This document shows, piece by piece, positions 29,755 through 36,826 of a stretch of DNA of 40,867 bases. The notes below the pieces were generated by a model, which saw only the letters and a list, made by a program, of their open reading frames with translations, ran no database searches and had not been told where the DNA came from. The stretch comes from Streptomyces triticagri (GTDB lineage: Bacteria; Actinomycetota; Actinomycetes; Streptomycetales; Streptomycetaceae). How positions within the stretch are numbered: position 1 is the first letter of the stretch; each line of letters opens with the position of its first letter. A program made the translations under genes and the position numbers. Where the stretch lies: NCBI RefSeq assembly GCF_003429565.1, contig NZ_QUAK01000232.1, positions 1-40,867 of the forward strand. The letters are read 5' to 3'.

Positions 29755-30357
29755 TCAGGCCCGGCCGGCCAGCTCTGCCACATGGCGGGCGACGAGTTCG
29801 AGCGCCTCGCCGGCCGCAGTCGCGTTCCCCTCGTTGAGATAGAGCAGTGTCACGCCGTCGAGCGCCGCGGTGACATAGCGCGCCAGAACCGGCACCGGCA
29901 CGCTCCACTCAAGGCGCTCGCCGTCGTCGCCGGTGAGTGCCTCGATGAGGCGGGTGTTGGCCGCGAGGTACGTCTCGTACTGCCGCTCCGCGACGACGGC
30001 GAGGCCGGGCTGGCGCGCGGCATACTGGGTCAGTTCGTAGGTGAGGCGGTGCTCGCCCGGTTCGTCGACGACGTGCTGCCAGTAGGCGCGCATCGCGCGG
30101 CACAGCCGCTCTTCGAGTGCACCGCCGCCCGCCACCTCGGACAGCGCCCGCTCCAGGGTGTGGCCGGTGATGACCGCGATGACCTCGCCGAGCAGCTCCT
30201 CCTTGGAGCGGAAGCAGTAGTGGAAGGAGCCCAGTGGCATATCGGCCTCGGCCACGATCGCGCGCGTGGTGGCGGCCGAGACGCCGTCGCGGACCATGAC
30301 CGCGATCGCGGCGTCGACCAGCCGCTCACGTCGTTCGCTCGCCGCAATCCGGTTCAT
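29755..30357 (-). CDS. TetR-family regulator of the dipeptidase gene
   Basis: This 200-residue TetR protein has the helix-turn-helix in residues 8-55 (RRERLVDAAIAVMVRDGVSAATTRAIVAEADMPLGSFHYCFRSKEELLG in pieces). A ligand-binding helical domain follows, with EHRLTYELTQYAARQPGLA and a C-terminal TetR_C-like helix bundle. ATG 30357 has AAGGAG 7 bp upstream, which decides against the longer frame. The downstream secreted hydrolase gene is on the same strand, and both promoters contain the same 25-bp dyad. The regulator therefore very probably controls itself and the hydrolase. Confidence 0.92.
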   Translation of the reverse strand: MNRIAASERRERLVDAAIAVMVRDGVSAATTRAIVAEADMPLGSFHYCFRSKEELLGEVIAVITGHTLERALSEVAGGGALEERLCRAMRAYWQHVVDEPGEHRLTYELTQYAARQPGLAVVAERQYETYLAANTRLIEALTGDDGERLEWSVPVPVLARYVTAALDGVTLLYLNEGNATAAGEALELVARHVAELAGRA

Positions 30358-30714
30358 GGGTCGACTCCTTGCTCGTACCTGGCTGCCGCGGGAGGCGGTG
30401 CCCGCGTCGGGTGTCATTGTTCCCGCGCGTCATTGTTCCCGGACTGTCTTGGACATTCGACCAAGTCGATTGACCGGTTCTCCGCTACGAGCCGCGGTTC
30501 GGCCGCGCGGGTAGCGCTCCGCCGGCGCCGAGCCGCCCCGAACCGGAGCGTAGACTCACCGCCTTCGGGCACTTACGCACGGGAGCCGGGGCCGTCCGCC
30601 GGGCCGACTCATGGGCTTTCAGAGCCATGCCGACTAGCGGCATCCATCGGAGCCCAGCCTTCCACCAGGACCGGATCCCGAAGTACACAGCGAATTGTGC
30701 GCCAGACGTGCGGA
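30358..30714. promoter_or_regulatory. 357-bp gap with the tetR promoter and the 3' flank of the PLP-enzyme operon
   Basis: The first 125 bp contain the tetR ribosome site and the 25-bp operator. The remainder (about 30480-30714) has no gene with coherent coding and no clear terminator hairpin that I could find. It separates tetR from the end of the three-gene operon upstream, which is on the same strand. Confidence 0.5.
30451..30475. promoter_or_regulatory. 25-bp dyad operator upstream of tetR
   Basis: The form is GGAC-N4-GAC-N3-GTC-N4-GACC, about 95 bp before the tetR ATG. It differs from the dipeptidase-promoter copy at only six positions, all outside or at the edge of the symmetric bases. 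This indicates autoregulation. Confidence 0.7.
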
Positions 30715-31905
30715 TCACAGCAGCGCCTGGCCCTCTCCCCGATAGGTGGGCAGCGCGGCGGTGATGCGGTCGCCGTCGACGAGGTGGAGTTCGTTGACGC
30801 GTTCGCACAGTTCGCCTGCCTTGGTGTGGCGGAACCAGACGCGGTCGCCGATGGCGAGGTGTGCCGCGCCGGGGCCGGTGAGCGGGGTCTGGACCTCGCC
30901 GGCGCCTTCGAGGCGGGTGAGACGGAGGCCGGCCGGCCAGACCGGGGTCGGAAGGCGGTCGGGTCCGGCGGCGCCGGAGGCGGTCCAGCCGCCGCCGAGT
31001 ACGGTTGCGCGCTCCGGCGCGGGGCGGCGTACGACGGACTGGACGAAGAACGCGGCGGGGCGCGGCCGGAAGGTGCGGTAGGTGTCGAAGAGGGTGGGTG
31101 CGAAGAGGCCCGAGCCGGCGCCCAGTTCGGAGACCGCGGACTCCGATGCCGTGGTCTCCAGACTGCCGGTGCCGCCTCCGTTGACGAACTCGAGCGGCGC
31201 CACCTCGCGCACGGCGCGGATCGCTGCCGCGCGCCGACGGCGCAGCTCCGTCCGGGATGCGCTCTGCAGGGCGCGGACGGCCGCACGTCGAAGGGGTGAG
31301 CCGGGTGCGTTGTCGCCGACGCCGGCGATCTGCGCTTCGTACGACATGACGCCGACCAGGCGCAGTCCGGGGCGCCCGGCCACGGCGCGGGCGAGGTCCC
31401 GTACCTGGTCGGGGCTGTGCAGCGGGGAGCGGTGGGTGCCGAAGTGGAGTCTGCCGCGCAGGGGTTTGAGCGAGGCGTCGAGGTCGAGGCAGATCCGCAG
31501 TGGGTGACCGCCGGCTGCCGCGGCCGCGGCCGTCCGATCCAGGTGTGCCGGGCAGTCGGCCATCAGTGTGATGCGGTCGGCGAGCTGTCGGTGGGCGGCG
31601 AGGCGGCGCAGGGCGTCGTCGTCGGCGGTCGGGTAGCCGACCAGGATGTCGTCGAACTCCTCGGCCAGCCAGAGGGCTTCGGGCAGGGTGAAGGCGAGGA
31701 TGCCCTGATATCCGGGCATCGCGAGCACATGGCGGATGATCTCCCGGCAGCGTACGGACTTGCTGGCGAGGCGGATCGGCTTGCCGCCGGCGCGGCGGCG
31801 CATCGACTCGGCGTTGTGCTGCAGAGCCTGCAGATCCAGGACGGCGAACGGTGGTCGGAGATGGCGGGTGGCCCTCTCGAGGGCGGTGAAGTCGGCTGCG
31901 TACAC
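30715..31905 (-). CDS. PLP-dependent fold-III enzyme (alanine racemase/D-threonine aldolase-like; amino acid deaminase/aldolase)
   Basis: This 396-residue enzyme has an N-terminal alanine-racemase-type barrel, with the PLP lysine Lys49 in IRLASKSVRC after the strand PFAVLDLQAL. LVGVMSYEAQIAGVGD, FVNGGGTGSLETT and ELGAGSGLFAPTLFD follow in the order seen in D-threonine-aldolase-like proteins. The C-terminal domain contains DRVWFRHTKAGELCERVNELHLVDG, which carries the His and Cys of the usual metal site. Such proteins are annotated as amino acid deaminase/aldolase; the true substrate is not known. It is the third gene of an operon, 7 bp after the aldehyde dehydrogenase gene. Confidence 0.85.
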   Translation of the reverse strand: MYAADFTALERATRHLRPPFAVLDLQALQHNAESMRRRAGGKPIRLASKSVRCREIIRHVLAMPGYQGILAFTLPEALWLAEEFDDILVGYPTADDDALRRLAAHRQLADRITLMADCPAHLDRTAAAAAAGGHPLRICLDLDASLKPLRGRLHFGTHRSPLHSPDQVRDLARAVAGRPGLRLVGVMSYEAQIAGVGDNAPGSPLRRAAVRALQSASRTELRRRRAAAIRAVREVAPLEFVNGGGTGSLETTASESAVSELGAGSGLFAPTLFDTYRTFRPRPAAFFVQSVVRRPAPERATVLGGGWTASGAAGPDRLPTPVWPAGLRLTRLEGAGEVQTPLTGPGAAHLAIGDRVWFRHTKAGELCERVNELHLVDGDRITAALPTYRGEGQALL

Positions 31906-31912
31906 GGGGCGG

Positions 31913-33388
31913 TCAGCCCTTCTTGTGCAGGAAGCGGGTGAGCTGCAGCGGGATCCTCATGTCGCGGGCCGTGCGGGCGAACGAGAGCAGGTTCGCGGGG
32001 GCGCGGAAGCGGGTGCGGGCGACCGCTTTGGGGCGGGCGAACTCGCGCAGGCCGTCCGCGCCGTGGATCCGGCCGAAGCCGGACTCGCGGGTGCCGCCGA
32101 ACGGCAGGGACGGGACGGTGGCGAAGGACTGCACCGCGTTGATCGAGGACATGCCGGTGTGCAGACGATCGGCCAGGGCGACGGCGGTGCGGCGTCCGGC
32201 GAAGACGGCGGAACCCAGGCCGTATCGGGAGGAGTTGGCGCGGTCGACGGCTTCGTCGAGGGTGCGGACCCGGTTGATGATGAGCGTGGGGCCGAACGTC
32301 TCCTCGGTGAGGGATTCGCTGTCCTCGGGGACGTCCACGAGCACCACCGGATGGACGAAGGGCGGCCGGACGGACTCGGGTCCGCCGACAACGGCCCGGC
32401 CACCGCGGGCGATCGCGTCCTCGATGTGGCGGCGGATGACGGGTATCTGGCTCGGCATGGTGATCGGGCCGATCTGGGCCCGCGGTTCGGCGCCCACCCG
32501 GACGCGGCCGGCGATGGCCGCCACCCGTTCGACGAAGGCGTCGAACACCGCGTCCACCACGTAGGCGCGTTCGATCCCGACGCAGGTCTGGCCGGCGTTG
32601 CCCATCGCACCGAAGGTGATCGCGTCGGCCGCCAGATCGAGGTCGGCGTCGGCGGCCACGATCGCGGCGTCCTTGCCGCCGGCCTCGATCAGCACGGGTG
32701 TCAGGGACTCGGCGCAGGCGGCCATCACGCGCTTGCCGGTGGCGGTGGATCCGGTGAAACCGACCTTGTCCACGTCGCTGCGGCAGAGCGCGGCGCCTGC
32801 GTCACCGAACCCGGTGACCGCCCCCAGCACCGCCTGCCCGCCCACCGCCTCGACGAACGTCTCCACGAGCCGGAGGCCGACGCCGGTGGCGAACTCGCTC
32901 GGTTTGAAGACGACGGTGTTGCCCGCGGCGAGGGCGTAGGCGATGGATCCCATGGGGGTGAAGACCGGGTAGTTCCACGGGCCGATCACCCCGACGACTC
33001 CGAGCGGCAGGTGGCTGACGCTCGCCGCCAGGTTGAACCCCAGGAGCCCCGAGGGCACCCTGCGCGGACCGAGCACCTTGCTCGCGTGCTTCGCGGCCCA
33101 GTCCAAGTGGTCGACGGAGAGGATGAGTTCGAGTCGCGCGTCGTCGACGGGCTTGCCGGTCTCCTGGTGCATCAGCTCGGCCATGCCGTCCAACTCGCGG
33201 ACCAGGACGTGCTTCCAGTGCAGCAGGTGCCCTCTGCGGCCGGCGAATCCCAGCCCCGCCCACCAGTCGGCGGCGGCGCGCGCCCGGCGTACGGCCGCGT
33301 CGACCGCCGCGGTGTCATCGACGGAGTAGCGGGCGAGGAGTTCACCGGTGGCGGGACTGTGAGATGCGAGGGATGTCACGGTGGTCAT
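31913..33388 (-). CDS. NAD(P)-dependent aldehyde dehydrogenase (succinate-semialdehyde type)
   Basis: This 491-residue ALDH has the catalytic pair Glu235 (LIEAGGKDA) and Cys269 (NAGQTCVGIERAYV). The Rossmann cofactor motif is FTGSTATGK (211-219). The substrate-tunnel entry is VIGPWNYPV, and the bridging motif near the C-terminus is LPFGGTRESGFGR. The C-terminal 40 residues are basic and amphipathic (VARTRFRAPANLLSFARTARD), longer than in soluble succinate-semialdehyde dehydrogenases, and could contact the membrane. It lies 7 bp before the PLP-enzyme gene and 3 bp after the lactone-oxidase gene. The true aldehyde is unknown. Confidence 0.92.
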   Translation of the reverse strand: MTTVTSLASHSPATGELLARYSVDDTAAVDAAVRRARAAADWWAGLGFAGRRGHLLHWKHVLVRELDGMAELMHQETGKPVDDARLELILSVDHLDWAAKHASKVLGPRRVPSGLLGFNLAASVSHLPLGVVGVIGPWNYPVFTPMGSIAYALAAGNTVVFKPSEFATGVGLRLVETFVEAVGGQAVLGAVTGFGDAGAALCRSDVDKVGFTGSTATGKRVMAACAESLTPVLIEAGGKDAAIVAADADLDLAADAITFGAMGNAGQTCVGIERAYVVDAVFDAFVERVAAIAGRVRVGAEPRAQIGPITMPSQIPVIRRHIEDAIARGGRAVVGGPESVRPPFVHPVVLVDVPEDSESLTEETFGPTLIINRVRTLDEAVDRANSSRYGLGSAVFAGRRTAVALADRLHTGMSSINAVQSFATVPSLPFGGTRESGFGRIHGADGLREFARPKAVARTRFRAPANLLSFARTARDMRIPLQLTRFLHKKG

Positions 33389-33391
33389 GAG

Positions 33392-34786
33392 TCAGGTCTC
33401 CCGTCGGGCGTCGTCGCCGAGGACGGTGTCCTCGTGTTGCTTGCCGAGCAGTGCCGGTTCCGTCCCGGACGGCCCGGTGTCTGCGCCGACGGGTCCGAGG
33501 ACGCGGGCGATGTAGTCGTTGGTGAACATGCCGTCGGGGTCGAGGCGGGCGCGTACGGCCTGGAACTTCTGCCAGGCGGGATAGCGCGCGGCCAGCGTGG
33601 CGGCGGTCTGGAAGTGGCGCTTGCCCCAGTGCGGCCGCCCGTCGTACTCGTCCATGATCGCCTCGACTGCGCGGAAGAACGCCTCGTACTCGGCCCGTAC
33701 GACGTGGTGGACGGCGAGGTAGGCGGTGTCGCGACCGTGGGCGGTGGACAGGAACGCGTCGTCGGGTGCGGTGAAGCGGAGCTCGACCGGGAACAGCACC
33801 GGAAGGCGCCGGTCGGCGATCAGAACTCTGACGCGTTGCAGGGCCTCGGCGGCATACGTGCGCGGAATCGCGTACTCCATCTCCGTGAACCGCACCCGCC
33901 GCTCGTGCGCGTAGACCCGGTGGCTGTCGCCGAGTTGCTCATAGCGGCCGATGACGCCGCTCATGGCGCGGGCTACGCGGGGCGCGGCACCGGGCACGAG
34001 GCGGCCGAGGTGGCAGGCGGCGCCGAGGCCGACATTGCTGAGCACGTCGTCGTTCCACCACGCGGCCAGGCGGCCGGGCGGCGCCGCGGGTCGGTCGGTG
34101 CGGCGCGAGGCGTAGGTCAGGACCTTGTCGGTGTGCGGCAGCGCAAGGACCTCGAAGTGGTCGTGTTCCGCGACGAGTTCGTCCAGCTCCGCCAGCACCT
34201 CCGTCACCGGGCGAAGCTCGTCGACCCGATGGATGCGGAAGGCGGGCACGCAGCGCAGCGTGTACTGCGAGATCACGCCGAGCGCACCGACCGATACCCG
34301 CGCCGCGCGCCAGGCATCCGCGTCGCGTGCCTCGTCGATCTCGACGACTTCACCGGTGGCGGTGGCCAGTCGGCAGCCGACGACATTGGCGGACAAGTTG
34401 CGGAAGCGTTCGCCGGTGCCGTGGGTGGCGGTGGCCAGCGCCCCGGCGAGCGACTGCTTGTCGATGTCGCCCTGGTTCTCCAACGCGAGGCCGTGCCGGT
34501 GGAGTTCGGCGGTCAGACGGTGCAGCTTGATGCCGGCCTCGACCTTCACCAGGCCCGATTCCGTATCGACGTCGAGTACGCGCTGCATGGCGCTCTGGTC
34601 GACGATGGCGCCGTCGGTGAGGCAGGTGTCCGTGAAGGAGTGCCCGCTGCCGACGGGGCGCACCCGCAAGCCGTCGCGGCCCGCGCGGGCGATGGCCTCG
34701 CTGAGCTGCTCCTCGTTCGCGGGGCGCTCGATACGGGCGGGCGTGCAGCTTTGCTGGCGGGCCCAGTTGCGCCACGTCACAGCCAT
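33392..34786 (-). CDS. FAD-linked sugar-1,4-lactone/alditol oxidase (D-arabinono-1,4-lactone oxidase family)
   Basis: This 464-residue VAO-type flavoprotein has the N-terminal FAD domain motif VRPVGSGHSFTDTCLTDG, with the His that often binds FAD covalently. It also contains ENQGDIDKQSLAGALATATHGTG and VSVGALGVISQYTLR. The C-terminal ALO domain ends in GRPHWGKRHFQTA, followed by FQAVRARLDPDGMFTNDYI, diagnostic for the lactone/alditol oxidase family. It uses oxygen to oxidise a sugar lactone or polyol and forms hydrogen peroxide. It is first in a three-gene operon with the aldehyde dehydrogenase and PLP enzyme. A LysR gene is divergent, and the shared 233-bp region holds a tandem repeat and a LysR-box-like dyad. 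Confidence 0.9.
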   Translation of the reverse strand: MAVTWRNWARQQSCTPARIERPANEEQLSEAIARAGRDGLRVRPVGSGHSFTDTCLTDGAIVDQSAMQRVLDVDTESGLVKVEAGIKLHRLTAELHRHGLALENQGDIDKQSLAGALATATHGTGERFRNLSANVVGCRLATATGEVVEIDEARDADAWRAARVSVGALGVISQYTLRCVPAFRIHRVDELRPVTEVLAELDELVAEHDHFEVLALPHTDKVLTYASRRTDRPAAPPGRLAAWWNDDVLSNVGLGAACHLGRLVPGAAPRVARAMSGVIGRYEQLGDSHRVYAHERRVRFTEMEYAIPRTYAAEALQRVRVLIADRRLPVLFPVELRFTAPDDAFLSTAHGRDTAYLAVHHVVRAEYEAFFRAVEAIMDEYDGRPHWGKRHFQTAATLAARYPAWQKFQAVRARLDPDGMFTNDYIARVLGPVGADTGPSGTEPALLGKQHEDTVLGDDARRET

Positions 34787-34870
34787 ATTCGGTCTCCTTC
34801 ACGGGGACGGGTCGCTACCGCTCGCAGGCCGGGATCGATACCGGCGGCGCTGTCTGTCGCCAGGAGCAAG

Positions 34871-34918
34871 GCGGTCGGGAATGCGGTCGAGAATGCGGTC
34901 GAGAATGCGGTCGGGAGT
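34871..34918. repeat. Four tandem 12-bp units in the divergent promoter region
   Basis: The units GCGGTCGGGAAT, GCGGTCGAGAAT (twice) and GCGGTCGGGAGT follow each other without gaps. They lie 85-132 bp upstream of the lactone-oxidase start and about 100 bp upstream of the LysR start. Confidence 0.85.
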
Positions 34919-34968
34919 AACGACGGAGACGGCCGGTGCCGCCGTATGGCCAGCAAACCTAGGCGCGC

Positions 34969-34987
34969 TGTTTTCGCGAGGGAAACA
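34969..34987. promoter_or_regulatory. LysR-box-like dyad
   Basis: TGTTTTCGCGAGGGAAACA has TGTTT and AAACA arms and a T-N11-A core, the usual format of LysR-type sites. It lies 33 bp before the LysR start and within the shared region with the divergent operon. Confidence 0.5.
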
Positions 34988-35019
34988 ACGAGTTGAGCGT
35001 GCGCCTACAATCAACGGTT

Positions 35020-35946
35020 GTGGATGTGGCAACGCAGAAACTGCGGAACTTCGTCGTGGTGGCCGAGGAGCTCAATCTCAGCCGGGCGGCACCCCGCCTC
35101 TTCGTCACGCAACAGGCGCTCAGCAAACAGCTCCGCGACCTCGAGGAGTCCCTCGGCGTACGGCTCTTCGACCGCTCCACGCGCAGCATGGCACTGACCT
35201 CGGCCGGGGAGGCGTTCCTGGCCTCGGTCCGCGAGACCCTCGCCGCGCTGGACGCCGGCGTTGCCGCGGCGCGGAGCGCGGGCCGCAAGATGTCGGGAAC
35301 GGTCCGCCTGGGGTTCCTCATGGGCGGTGCGCTGGAACTGACCACACCGATCCTGGCCGCGTTCTCGGCGCAATGTCCGGACATCCGGCTCGAGTTGCGC
35401 GAGACCGGCCTGGATGACCCGTCCGCCGGACTGGCCGACGGGTCATCCGATGTCGCGATCGTCCGGCTGCCACTGGACCTGCCGGATCTGGACTGGGTGC
35501 CGCTCTTCGTGGAGCCCTTGGTCGTAGCGCTGCCGCCGCACCACCGTCTGGCCGACCGGACCGGCCTCACCGCCGAGGACGTCATCGACGAACCCCTCGT
35601 CGTCGGCCGTACGACCGATACCGTCTGGCGGCGCTACTGGACCTTGGACGACCAGCGGGGCGGGCACCCGCCCGACGACATCCGGGAGACCACGACGCCC
35701 ACCGAAGAGCTCCAACTCGTCGCCGCCGGCCTCGCCTGCTCGATCACCGTGGCCGGGGCCCAGCGCCACACGCCGCTGGCCGGCGTGCGGTACATCCCGC
35801 TCACCGGTGTGCCCGGTTCGACGGTGGCCGTCGCCTGGAGACGAGGGTCGCGCAGCCCGGGTGCGAAGCAGTTCGCGGCTGTCGCACGGCAGGTCCGGGA
35901 CCGGGAGACCGAGATCGTCCGCGCCCTCGAGACGCCGCCCGCGTGA
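35020..35946 (+). CDS. LysR-family transcriptional regulator
   Basis: This 308-residue regulator has the N-terminal winged helix-turn-helix (LRNFVVVAEELNLSRAAPRLFVTQQALSKQLRDLEESLGVRLFDR in pieces). A periplasmic-binding-like effector domain follows (VRLGFLMGGALELTTPILAAFSAQCP, DVAIVRLPLDLPDL, TVWRRYWTLDDQ, GLACSITVAG). The start is uncertain. GTG 35020 fits the length of the family; a TACAAT hexamer lies 8 bp before it, which would suit a leaderless transcript. The TTG at 34993 would add nine residues with no ribosome site. It is divergent from the lactone-oxidase operon and is its probable regulator. Confidence 0.85.
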   Translation: MDVATQKLRNFVVVAEELNLSRAAPRLFVTQQALSKQLRDLEESLGVRLFDRSTRSMALTSAGEAFLASVRETLAALDAGVAAARSAGRKMSGTVRLGFLMGGALELTTPILAAFSAQCPDIRLELRETGLDDPSAGLADGSSDVAIVRLPLDLPDLDWVPLFVEPLVVALPPHHRLADRTGLTAEDVIDEPLVVGRTTDTVWRRYWTLDDQRGGHPPDDIRETTTPTEELQLVAAGLACSITVAGAQRHTPLAGVRYIPLTGVPGSTVAVAWRRGSRSPGAKQFAAVARQVRDRETEIVRALETPPA

Positions 35947-36039
35947 CGAAGCCGGCATCCTGTCGAGGAGATCGCCGACGAGCTCACCGAGATCGCGACG
36001 GGGCGCTTACGGATCGCCGACTGATCCGAAGACGCGTGG

Positions 36040-36099
36040 GGTGGCTCCTATACAGGTGGCTCCTGATCGGGTGGCTCCTGATCGGGTGGCTCCTATTCG
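36040..36099. repeat. Four tandem 15-bp units at the 3' end of the tetR gene
   Basis: GGTGGCTCCTGATCG occurs exactly at 36055 and 36070, with variants at 36040 and 36085. The array runs across the TetR stop codon (36093-36095) into the 3' flank, so the last unit overlaps coding sequence. Confidence 0.85.
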
Positions 36100-36665
36100 G
36101 GTGCGGGTGAGGCTTTGAGGCCGGCCACGAGGGCGGCGAGCGCCTCGGCGAGGTCGATGCGCAGGTCGTCGACCGCCAGGCGGCGCAGCTCGAGCCCGTC
36201 GATGAGCCCGCCGAGCAGGGGTGCGACTCGGTCGGCTTCGGGTACACCGATGGCTTTGAGGGAGGCGGCGGCGACGCGGTCGTAGGCGGCGTAGCAGCGG
36301 GCTGCCGCCGCGCGCAGACTCTCGTCGCGTGTGGCGTAGAGGTACAGCTCGAGTTGCGCGGTCTGTGCGCGCCGGGAGGTTCGGGCCTCGATGGCGTCGC
36401 GCGCGTGGCCCAGCGCCTCGTCGACGCTCATGGTGGAGCCCTCGACCTGCGCGGTGATCACCGCGAGGCGGGAGATCTCCGCGTCGACGAAGGCGCGCAG
36501 CGCCTCACCGAGCAGCTCCTCCTGCGAAGAAAAGTGGTAGGTCAGCGTGCCGAGCGACACCTGAGCCGCGCGCGCCACCGCGCGGTTGGTCAGGCCGGCG
36601 ATACCGCGCTCGCCGATGAGCTCCAGCGCCGTGGCGAGGATGCGGGTGCGGACGTCGGTACTCAA
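36093..36665 (-). CDS. TetR-family regulator, divergent from the ceramidase gene
   Basis: This 190-residue TetR protein has the helix-turn-helix at the N-terminus (VRTRILATALELIGERGIAGLTNRAVARAAQVSLGTLTYHFSSQEELL in pieces). A TetR_C-like ligand domain follows (RAQTAQLELYLYATRDESLRAAAARCYAAYDRVAAASL, LLGGLIDGLELRRLAVDDLR). The start is a TTG at 36665, chosen because AGGAG lies 5 bp upstream. The much longer frame above runs through the operator and has no ribosome site. A 20-bp dyad lies between this gene and the divergent secreted ceramidase gene, so it probably represses one or both. Confidence 0.88.
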   Translation of the reverse strand: MSTDVRTRILATALELIGERGIAGLTNRAVARAAQVSLGTLTYHFSSQEELLGEALRAFVDAEISRLAVITAQVEGSTMSVDEALGHARDAIEARTSRRAQTAQLELYLYATRDESLRAAAARCYAAYDRVAAASLKAIGVPEADRVAPLLGGLIDGLELRRLAVDDLRIDLAEALAALVAGLKASPAPE

Positions 36666-36756
36666 GGGTGCTCCTGTGATCGTGCGTCGGCCGGCGCGGT
36701 CACACCGTAACCGTCCACTGCCGGGCCGATTCCACGGAAGCGTAAATTCCTCACTC

Positions 36757-36776
36757 TCGTTCGTTCGAGCGAACGA
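36757..36776. promoter_or_regulatory. 20-bp near-perfect palindrome between tetR and the ceramidase gene
   Basis: TCGTTCGTTCGAGCGAACGA is symmetric at 18 of 20 bases. It is 92 bp before the tetR TTG and 51 bp before the ceramidase ATG, in the position of a shared operator for the divergent pair. Confidence 0.75.
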
Positions 36777-36826
36777 CACCCGTGGTACGTTCCCCCGCAT
36801 CGCACACGTCCAGTGAGGTGGTTCAC

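Noticed and set aside
31736..34996. A 1086-residue plus-strand open frame over the lactone-oxidase/ALDH operon
   Set aside because: The opposite strand holds three well-conserved enzymes; this frame has no recognisable domain or suitable ribosome site.
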